In this document: one piece after another, positions 55,608 through 64,000 of the stretch
Position numbering within the stretch: position 1 is the first letter of the stretch
Layout of the letters: every line of letters begins with the position of its first letter
Source: Uloborus plumipes
Lineage: Eukaryota; Arthropoda; Arachnida; Araneae; Uloboridae
Reading direction: 5' to 3'
Assembly: GCA_038373865.1 (NCBI GenBank)
Contig: JAXGGA010003029.1
Span: 46,173-110,172, forward strand
Length of the DNA stretch: 64,000 bases
The notes under the pieces: generated by a model
What the model was told of the DNA's origin: nothing
The model's input: only the letters and a program-made list of their open reading frames with translations
The model's database searches: none
Translations under genes and position numbers: made by a program

Positions 55608-56250
55608 CATATTTAAAAGATAATATCTGAATAAATTCTTTCGAAAAGGGTAAAAAATAAAGTTCATGGAATAAAATATGCATTGTCACTCTCTGAAGTA
55701 GCGGCAGATGGCAGCACATACTAGCAACAGTTCCTTCGAAAATAGATGAAGAATATAGCTCTACTAGGGTTGGTAGCGCGGTTCCTGAGCAGTAGAGGAT
55801 TTTATCGCACGCAGTAATTGCTGCTCCCGAAGGGTTAGATAAATCATCAAACTGCACTTGGTATTCAAAAAATGACTAGACACATAACAGGTTCATTGAG
55901 GTATCATTTGATTTTTTGCCTGTAATTAGGATCATCGTTCACTATGACTCAGCTAAATTCGGCGACTTTACTTAAAAATTTCGGCAGAATTTAAGACTCT
56001 AAAATTCGATAACGCGCTAATGAATGCAAAAAATTTATGCGACCAGAAACACGTTCTACAATGCAATTCCGATTGCTAGTGGTTTCAACTTCTTTCACTG
56101 TTACACTATTGTATAGTTTCCAAATAAGTGACCAGAAATTCATTTTCGCTTCCAGTAGCAAAATAACTGCAAGTCTTTTAAACAGAGACTCGGACTTTCC
56201 TCGATGTTGTTAAATTAACCTTGTGATCGTGTAAAAGCTTTCTCGTTATT
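55608..56250 (+). repeat. Dispersed repeat family R1, copy C, upstream of LINE ORF1
   Basis: Matches 29050-29755 along its length and runs into the ATG of the LINE ORF1 at 56253. The position suggests a 5' leader with an internal promoter, but the copies elsewhere lack LINE sequence downstream. Confidence 0.6.
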
Positions 56251-56252
56251 CA

Positions 56253-57886
56253 ATGAGGAAGCAAGCGTCTAGGGGCAAGACAAATTCTAATGATAAAACT
56301 TCAAGCAGAATAAACCCTCCGCAGGAGCGGAGAAGAGGAATGCGCTACCACATGGTAGCAAGAAGGAAGATGGCATTATTTACACGGACTCGACTGGCAA
56401 AAAATACATCGTTACCACTGCTAAGGATGGTACAAAACGCTATCGAAGTGCAACCGACAATATTCCAAACTTTGGCAGAAAATCCGTAAAGGATTGGTCG
56501 GAGCAGAGCTCCCCGTCTGATGTTGAAGAAATGGATGATGAACCAGTTTCCGAATCGCCACTCTCTTATAGTGAGGTGACCGATATACTGAATTTGGGGC
56601 ACAGCGCCCTGCACTTAACCGAATTGCAAGACGCCATTGGCCTGGAGCACGTGGCGACCATCAAGAATCACTATGACAGGAGAGAGGACGGAACTAAGGA
56701 TGAAGCTTTCGCGGAGTCCCTGGTGAGAATCCTTTCCCATATTCCCTACTTTAACGCTACGGTCAGTCCGTACGTTACTAAACTGGAAGAATCAGCTCTT
56801 CCCTTCAACTCTCCCAAGAGAACTTGTAGGTCTCCCACCCCCCAGGTGGTAGCACCGGTAAATACTGTGAACCAATTTGAGCCCCTGGCTCAGGTCACCA
56901 CCCCCCCTGAAATTACGATGGAAACATCCACCCCCCCTCAGATGGGTCTCCCCCCTTTGGTTGTAACCACCCCCCCTGACTATTTTGACTTCGTTAAAGA
57001 AGTCAATTCAATTTGCAAAGACTTCAAAATTAGAAACTCCGCTAAGAGCAACGAATGCACAATCCACATTAACGACCCATCTGAAAGGAACTCACTCATT
57101 GAGCACCTTAAAGCTAGGAAAATTGAATTTTATTCCAAAAGGGCCAGAGGGCCGAAACTCCAGAAATATGTGTTGAAGGGCCTACCCTCCAGCACTAACA
57201 CAGAGGACCTTGCGTCTGAGCTCCGTAATCTTAAATTCAATATTTTCAAAATTAACCAAATGTCCAGAAGGGATAAAACCCCCCTTCCATTATTCCAAAT
57301 CCAACTTATTGATTGTGAACAATCCACTAAAATTCTTCAGATCAGTACCCTCATGTTCACTAGGGTACAATTCGAAAAATACCGCAATAGAAAAGCCGTA
57401 ATACAATGTTACGCCTGCCAGGGGTTTAACCACCTGGCAGTTAACTGCAACCGTAAGGTCCGCTGTGTCGTGTGTGGTGGGGAACACACCAAAGCAAATT
57501 GTCCCAGTAAAGGACAGGCCCGGTGCTCAAACTGCGGCGAAAACCATGCAGCCTCCTATCGGGGCTGCAGGGCTTTCCCCAGACCTAAGATTAGCCTTGA
57601 CAGGCCTATATTTAAGAGAAATAATATTAGGGAAGGATTATCCTTCGCTGGAGCTACTGCCGGGAACACTTCAAGTGCCCCCCCCCCTGATCCATCCCCT
57701 ACCCACCCTCCTATGGAGGCTTTTAATATTAAAGAAATTTTGGCAATTGTCCAGGAAATTAATCAACTCTTTGACGTTAGGAAAATTTTCAATAAAATCA
57801 AAAATGCTCTGCCCTCCATTAAAAATGCCCCAAGTAATGCTGATAAGCTCTTTGCACTTGCCCAGATCTTTTTCGATCTGGACTAA
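56253..57886 (+). pseudogene. Jockey-type LINE ORF1 (Gag-like, three zinc knuckles), frameshifted
   Basis: ORF1 nucleic-acid-binding protein of a Jockey-clade non-LTR retrotransposon. The ATG at 56253 starts MRKQASRGKTNSNDKTSS; a one-base frameshift near 56305 moves the remainder to the frame that stays open to 57886 (451 codons from the internal ATG at 56531). Counting from that ATG, a PRE_C2HC-type domain covers about 211-290, followed by knuckles CYACQGFNHLAVNC (293-306), CVVCGGEHTKANC (312-324) and CSNCGENHAASYRGC (332-346). Proline-rich repeats with TTPP lie at about 120-150. No ORF2 with endonuclease and reverse transcriptase follows. It would bind its own RNA in retrotransposition. Confidence 0.85.
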
Positions 57887-58126
57887 GCCTGGACTGTTTG
57901 CCGTTGCCGCCTTGTATCCTTTTTATCCCCCCTAAGTTCTCTGTTTAACTTTCCCCTGCAATGTTCCTACTTTCGATCTCCCTCGGATTCTCCCAGGGAT
58001 CTCTCAGCCAATCACTGATTGGCGTTTACAGCAGCTAACCGCTCCCTTCGGGAGCGCATTTTCACCAACGTTCGACTAGGGAGGTAGAGGCCTTCGGCCT
58101 AGGTACTCCCGAGGAACAAAAAAATT
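57887..58126 (+). other. 3' tail of the ORF1-only LINE
   Basis: About 240 bp without a frame, with the stem GCTCCCTTCGGGAGCGC, then GAGGCCTTCGGCCTAGG and a short A-rich end (AACAAAAAAATTTT). The LINE goes straight from ORF1 to this tail, so ORF2 is missing. The tail abuts the stop codon of the candidate exon on the opposite strand. Confidence 0.55.
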
Positions 58127-58381
58127 TTAGATTTCATCCTCGCTGGGTAGGGAAAATCTGCGGGTTTCAGCTTCTACCCGTAGGGGAGAATTCTTGTTTA
58201 TGCGCGCACAAAGCTGGCACAGGAGAGGAGAAATCTCTGCACGGAACTCGCGGTTTGTGTACGCGGGAAGAATTAATTTGAATGTTTGGTTGAATAATTT
58301 TATTGTAAGAAGTTCATAAACTTTTTTGTCCTTCGCAAGGTCAATCGATATTTCACCCAAAAATGAACAAATCTCATTCCG
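58127..58381 (-). CDS. Candidate terminal exon of an unidentified host gene
   Basis: The minus strand has a good splice acceptor, TGATTTTACATTTCAG, ending at 58382. The frame is then open for about 84 codons to TAA at 58129-58127. The product reads RNEICSFLGEISIDLAKDKK at its start and FSLPSEDEI at its end, with LLCQLCARINKNSPLRVEAE between. Composition is amphipathic and non-repetitive, with balanced codon use in AT-rich surroundings. No ATG is needed if it is an internal or last exon. I do not recognise the family. The upstream exon would lie to the right; none was identified. A LINE in opposite orientation ends at the stop codon. Confidence 0.4.
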   Translation of the reverse strand, partial: RNEICSFLGEISIDLAKDKKVYELLTIKLFNQTFKLILPAYTNREFRAEISPLLCQLCARINKNSPLRVEAETRRFSLPSEDEI

Positions 58382-58727
58382 CTGAAATGTAAAATCAGTT
58401 CAGCGAACAATTGTTTGTATACATTCACGTAATGCTTATTTTATTATGTAGTTACCATAGTAATAAAAATAATAATAATAAATCTTAGTTTTTTAAACCT
58501 AATTAACTTAAAGTATTTATTTAGCCAAACAAACTGAAGAATAAATTATACATGGGTGATTCTGCAAAAATGGGCAATTTGTGTTCCATATTGATTACTT
58601 TTTGTTTTTAATTTAATAAAAAACTATTTCGTGAATATTTTTATGCGTCTTTTGTTCCATAATTCTGATTATCAACAAAGTCATTAATTAATTATTATTC
58701 ATTTAAAAATAAAATATTATATTGAAA

Positions 58728-59505
58728 TGTCATCCACATGTTCTGTCAGATAGGTGCAATTTTCACAATCAATGGAATATAGATTTTAAAAAAAATAAGT
58801 GATTTTTTTCTCAGGAGTTTTTTATTTATAAATGTGAATGTGTGCAAGATGTAAATTACAAAAAAAAAAGCAAAATAATGTGAAAATAATGTCTCTAAAA
58901 GTTAATCTAAACTTTGTCCCAGCGATTATCAGTCATCCACATGTCTGAAAAGTATAGATATTTTTCTCTAAAATTTTTATTTCAAAATCTGGCAACACAT
59001 CTTAAAATAAAGCATGGAACTTTTTTATTCTTGGCTGAAGATTAATTTTGCTGTTCTGCAATTACTTCTTGATAAAAAGCAAGCTAAACTCAACTTTCAA
59101 GCCAAGTGTTTTTCATCTTTGTCGTTAACATGGTCTACAGAATGCAAGTAACATGTACATGTAAAATTTTTTTGATGATGAATAGTCCTAAATCTTACAT
59201 TTGTTGGTTCTTATTTGAAGTTAAGCAGAAAAATATTCAGATATGACTTATTGAGAACATATCACTTGTGTTTTGTCATTCACATGCCCTTTTTCTAATG
59301 TCATTCACATGCCCCAATATGAGACACGTGGATGAATCAAAAGCCAAACTATGACAGTACAATGCTTAAAAATTATGTCTAACAGTTTACAGGTTAAAAA
59401 ATTTCATTAATATACCTATTGTGTTTGTGTTATTCACATACTTATTGTGTTATTCACATACCCATTGTGTCATCCACATGTCCTTTTTATCACTCACATA
59501 TGCCT
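58728..59505. repeat. Interspersed TCATYCACATG motif, about eight copies
   Basis: GTCATCCACATG, GTCATTCACATG or TTATTCACATA occur near 58730, 58932, 59276, 59298, 59430, 59450, 59470 and 59495, the last four almost in tandem. The region is non-coding and AT-rich. The pattern resembles the repeated terminal word in the TA element 34341-36024, so it may be the interior of another DNA transposon whose ends were not found. Confidence 0.6.
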
Positions 59506-61124
59506 TCAAAAAAACAAAAATACAATAAAATACAAACATTTAAGATCTGCTGATATTCTATTTTAATTATGTAACTTATAAAGTTTGCTGATTTTTTTCA
59601 GATTTTTAATTTGAAATTAATTTTTTGAAATCTACATGTTAGAAATACGTCCGTATTTTTAAATCATCCATATCCCGATTAATGGATGCAAAATTGACGT
59701 GATACGTACGTCACATGGTCATACTAAAATTTTTTTTTCTGGAATGCAATTTTACAACGCTGTCAAACCGTCAGACAAGGGTGACGGCACGGGCTTACAA
59801 AGGGGTGCTCTTGTGCCCCCTCCCTTTTGGAGGGGGGGGAGATATTTAAAAAATAAAGCACTTATTTGATTTTATTTGAAAACGATTTTTTTTTAATAAT
59901 TATTTTTCTTACTTAAACACTTAAACTACATCACAAAAAATACAAAAGCCATTTAAGTCTATGGGTGCTGGCAGGAGATTGCACTTTAACGACACCATGG
60001 CTTTTAAAAATAAAGCTTAATCAATTAAAAAGCGAAGAACTTTAAAATACTTCTGAAACTACAAATACATCACAAATCTTATGTGTACGAGCATGAACAT
60101 CGATAGGTGGGGGGCATGGAATGCGTTTTCACGCCCATTGGCTTTAAAAAAATAAAATTAATAAAAATTAAGCAAGGAAAAGCAACAAAATACATCACGA
60201 AAACTATTAATTCTACTTTTATGGCACATGAGCTTTAGCAGGGAGCTGCATGTGGTGCAATTTCATCCACTAGCAGAGGCGTAGCAAGGGGTGGGCGAAT
60301 CGGGCGACCGCCCAGGGCCTCGCGCTTCCCGGGGCCTCGCATCTCCACCAGTGTTTCTTTCAGGCATTTTCCCGGGGGGGGCACTGCCCTCCCGGAGAAA
60401 GTCAACTGCCCCCCCCCCGGGGGAAAATCTCAGTTTACACCAACACACACACACAAAATAATAACAAAAGAAATAAATCAATAAAGTAAAAAAAAAAAAA
60501 TCAATAAACAAACAAGTAAATATTAACTAAGTATAAAAATAAATGAAAGCTTTAAAACATATATCGTATTTGTGTGTTTGGGGTGGGGGGGTAATTAAAG
60601 ATGGCCTGCAATTGTATCTTAGGACGTCAGTTCGGGAAGGTACCGGGAAAGAATTTGCGAACTTTATCCTTTTTCCATTGACATCAAAAATTGCCTACAG
60701 TTGTGCTTTTTCTTTTGAAAGGGGGGGGGGGTGATTTCAATTTCAGAACACTTCCAGGGAGAGTCCTGAATTGCATTAATATTCATAATGCTATGAAAGA
60801 GAGTCTAAAAATGCGTTTTTAGGACTTCAATTTTTAAAAATTTAAAAATTCTAATTTTTCTCAAAGATGTTTTATAATGCAATTTTGGAAAATTATAGAA
60901 GAACGGAAGTCCGTGGACAACCCATCCCTTTCTCTGATAGCATCATAAAGCACTAAAATTGTGTTTTAATGTTTCAATTTCAAAAACTTTTCCGGGGTGG
61001 AGTTCCGAACTCGAAAAGTAACGCCCTCAGAGACGGCTTACATTTTCCTTTTCAGGACTTCAATTTCGGAAAAGTTCCAAAAGAGTTTCACAAACCACAT
61101 TTATCGCCCCTATCTTATGAAACA
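59506..61124. other. Non-coding stretch with transposon-end fragments
   Basis: No gene. At 60271 a hAT-like end (CAGAGGCGTAGCAAGGGG) is followed by GC-rich sequence (GGGCGACCGCCCAGGGCCTC) and poly-G/poly-C tracts; no partner end was found. Poly-G tracts recur at 59830, 60585 and 60720. Confidence 0.4.
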
Positions 61125-62754
61125 CTAGCGGTACCCGCACGGCTTTGCCCGTGGTATAAACTTAAAAATTCATTTGTAAAAAATTGATATAGCAAAAAAA
61201 AACTCTATTTTAGTTATAATTCAACTATAATTCTTTCAAAGAATGATATAAAAATTTGGCATGGACCCCACACTACTTCCTTTTACGTGTAAATTTCTTA
61301 GTAGATGCTTTAAATGCTAAAATAGTGCTTGGAGTGAGCAAGATAACAATTCAAACATTTACATCCCTAGTTTTCCACAAAACAATGCCAAAATAAAAAG
61401 GTTTTACAATGATTAATCTCCTAAATATCGCCGATTTTAACATCATTCAGTGGATTTTCCGCAAAATATCGCCAATAGCGCCAAATTGAACCAAAATAAA
61501 AAAATAAATTTTTTCGCCATATTTGCCGCCAACTTGGCGATATGTCGCCAAATTGGCGTCAAACACTTGGCGGCTAAAAGCTTGGCTATATTTCGCCAAC
61601 TGGTCGCTCCAATTCATATCACTTTTGTCTGCATTGAAATTAACACTGATTTACCCGCATAAAAGGGGTAAAACCCCCCTTGGGGGGAATTCGAATGCAA
61701 CCCCAAGGGAAGGTGCACAAAAATAAGCCAAAAGAGAAAATAAGAACAATTTTGCTGCTCACAGAAATCTTACCAAAGTTTAAAAGAAGAAGAAAGTTTT
61801 CTTTCCTAACTTCAAAAACAAAATAATAGAAATTTCGTGCATTATTCTTCACCATGATAATAAAAACAATAAACATCGACAAACATCAACCAGCAAATGA
61901 TAAATTAAAAGCCAAACTCATTCACTCAAGCCATTTACTGCAATTTATATTGAAATAAAAAAAAAGGAAATAAAATATGTTTTGCCAGACGATAAATTTA
62001 GAATGGTTTACTATCATGTTGTTTCTTTTTTGACCTCATTTGGTTAAACAATGTTTCCCTCTTCTACACAACTCGTCAGATCGCCAAAATATCTCTAAAC
62101 TCACAAAAATGGTACGCGTCAGTTTCTTCCTTCTCTACCTTTTTTAAAGAAAGGACTCGATTTCTCATTTGATTGACAGGTGCCATCTTATCACGATTTT
62201 ATTATATTTCATTTGACTAATTTTAATAAGGCTTGGAGTTTGGATTGCTACAAAAACATATACATTTTTAAAATTATTAATGGAAAACGAACGAAACAAA
62301 TAACCGAAATAAAAACGTAACCATGGTAACAACATTAAAAGTTGATTTCCGTTGATAAAATAATTCATTTCATTAACCATTTTAGAATCGTTTGGCTTGC
62401 TTTACTGAAGATAAGCCTTGAATTCCGGGATTCTAAAAACAATTGTTACAGCTCTCCTGATGATCGTAGAAACTTCGAAAAAACTTCATTTTGTGCAGAA
62501 AATTTCAAGCTTTCGAATGACATAAGACTTGAAAATGTGTATGAAATATTTCTTCCCTATTTTATCGAATTTCCGCTAAGAATTCGAATAGAAAAAGAAC
62601 GAAATGGAATTTTGGAAAAATCGCTTCGAGGTGCAAAACTACATGCTACAAACTAATTTTGTGCCAAGTGGCATGAAAATCGACCGAACGGTTTTGGCGC
62701 TACGCGCGTAACAGACAGAAAGACAGACACACCTTCAGCTTTATTATTAGTAGA
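61125..62754 (-). mobile_element. Non-autonomous Helitron, about 1630 bp, minus strand
   Basis: Read on the minus strand, the 5' end TCTACTAATAATAAAGC followed by GTGTGTCTGTCTTTCTGTC lies at 62754. The 3' end CACGGGCAAAGCCGTGCGGG, TACCGCTAG, lies at 61125 and is followed by T. Both are characteristic of arthropod Helitrons; the 5' flank is a GA-rich simple repeat, so that boundary is approximate. The interior has repeated TTGGCG words (61530-61600) and no replicase sequence. Confidence 0.7.
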
Positions 62755-63541
62755 GAAGAGATAGAGAAGAGAAGAGATAGCTTACAATTTCGCGTTTTGG
62801 ACTTATTTTCTTGAAGAGAGTTTCAAAACCTGTCCCTTTCTGTAACTTCATCACACATACCAACAATTGTGTTTTTGGGCCTTCAGTTTGCAAAACAAAA
62901 AAAAAATAAAAATATGGGGGAGAGTCCGCGACCCCCTCCCCCTATTTATAGATGCCTTATCCTAAATATCATCGCAGATGACCTTCAATTGCGTATTTAG
63001 AGCTCCAATATCGAAATATTTTGAAGGTGGTGTCTTGAACTTCATCCCTTACCGAACGTCATCAACAATCCTATATGTTTGTGCATTTAGGGCTAGTTGA
63101 AAATTTTCTGGGGGACTGCCTCCAAATTTCTCTTAACGTTTTTAAATATCTAACAAAATTTTGTTTTTGGAACAAAAGAGTTTTTGGAGTTTCATGTTCG
63201 AAAAATTACCAGGCGAAAAACTAAGTTTTAAAAACATTTTCGCTTCTCCCATGGTAATGGTGGCTATGGGAATTTATTTAGGGAGGGGGTAAGTTAATCA
63301 TTAAGATAAATTTACGAATTGATGTTTCAAAATATTGAAGTTTTTGTTGCGGGTAAGACATTTTTAAGTTATTTCGGAAGGGACAGAAGTTGTCAACATC
63401 CACTCCCTTTAATACGTCCTTGGCAACTGTCGATCTAGCTTTGGGGGAGGTTAGAGTCCTATATGAATACGTAGTATTCAGAGTAGCGACAACAGCCGAG
63501 TTCGAATAGGACAACCGGTTACAAGCAGAAACGGGGTTGCC
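62755..63541. other. Non-coding stretch
   Basis: Starts with a GAGAAGAGATA simple repeat; otherwise AT-rich with no recognisable gene or element. Confidence 0.4.
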
Positions 63542-63781
63542 GTGAAGCTGCAAGTTTGGCTTCGTACTCGCCCAAGGGTTTCATTTCTAAAAAATTGTCA
63601 CAAACGGTGTGGTGTGACGGTGAGCGCGAACAAGAGCAGGAGAGGTCTTAAGCTTTACACGAATGCGATAATGCGTGATGTTGGTAATTTGTTCGAATTT
63701 GATTTTAACTTTAATAAAAGCAAAAGGTTAGCAGTATTTAAAAAGTATTTCCTCGAACTCAAACCTCTGAAAAACGATTAG
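63542..63781 (+). CDS. Short open frame, possibly an exon
   Basis: 79 codons from ATG at 63542 to TAG, with a basic product (LRTRPRVSFLKNCHKRCGVT to LAVFKKYFLELKPLKND). Composition is less AT-biased than the surroundings and the upstream sequence is also balanced. No family is recognised and no splice site was evaluated, so it may be chance or an old repeat. Confidence 0.2.
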   Translation: MKLQVWLRTRPRVSFLKNCHKRCGVTVSANKSRRGLKLYTNAIMRDVGNLFEFDFNFNKSKRLAVFKKYFLELKPLKND

Positions 63782-64000
63782 TGTTCCAATGTAATGATAC
63801 TCTTAAGGTTTTAAAACAGCGAAAACTGTATTTGCATTTAATTGATCCAAAGAAAAGGAAGAAATAAAAATAGTAGGTGACTGAATACTAACTAGTAAAT
63901 AAATTCATCGCGCGTTTTTGTTTTATTATTAAGTTTACCATCAGGAAGATTTTTGAGTACAACAATATTTCGTTCTTGATATCAAAAGCTAAAAAAAAAA

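Overview
This is eukaryotic, AT-rich, gene-poor DNA, most likely from an arthropod (a chelicerate is a guess). The evidence is dispersed DNA transposons with precise target-site duplications, Helitrons, mariner and hAT relics, Jockey-type LINE sequence and a Maverick/Polinton. There are no bacterial operons and no Shine-Dalgarno sites. Almost everything that can be assigned is mobile DNA, much of it nested. Only a few short segments could be host exons.

Layout. 1-6693 is the right part of a hAT transposon (end CAGTGGCGTAGC). Its transposase gene on the minus strand is split by a 2986-bp element with TA target duplication. 6.7-29.8 kb holds palindromic repeats, non-autonomous hAT elements (9252-11556, 14626-16085, 22075-22812), a 5-kb element with GC-rich inverted ends (13378-18385), a mariner transposase relic, a 1.37-kb near-perfect palindrome at TTAA sites (23548-24916) and a 416-bp MITE with a 7-bp target duplication. 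29839-36397 is a large fold-back element whose right arm was hit by a Helitron (31837-33848) and by a 1684-bp TA element (34341-36024). The opposite arm preserves the uninterrupted sequence at both sites. Two further hAT elements with 8-bp duplications follow.

The centrepiece is 39539-50099, a compact (10,561 bp) Maverick/Polinton. It has inverted repeats of about 420 bp and a perfect 6-bp duplication TACATG. One rightward gene encodes an AlkB-like 2OG-Fe(II) oxygenase with a long C-terminal extension. Converging on it is a tightly packed leftward block: chromodomain integrase, minor capsid (penton-like) protein, basic core protein, major capsid candidate, adenain-type protease, packaging ATPase and two small proteins. 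No protein-primed DNA polymerase B or replicative helicase is visible. The basic core gene has a stop at codon 2; the other reading frames look intact. The subterminal DNA consists of tandem units of about 285-300 bp, several carrying tRNA-like sequences that point outward.

50.1-58.1 kb contains long inverted repeats, small MITEs and an ORF1-only Jockey-like LINE inserted immediately beside the stop codon of a possible host exon (58127-58381, minus). 58.7-59.5 kb has an interspersed short motif, and 61125-62754 is a minus-strand non-autonomous Helitron.

Two themes cut across the window. First, at least eight tRNA-like A-box/B-box modules of differing sequence occur, mostly inside elements. 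Second, about a dozen sites match the CTCF-type core YAGRKGGCRS, again mostly in mobile DNA. All assignments come from reading motifs and repeats by eye; no database search was run.
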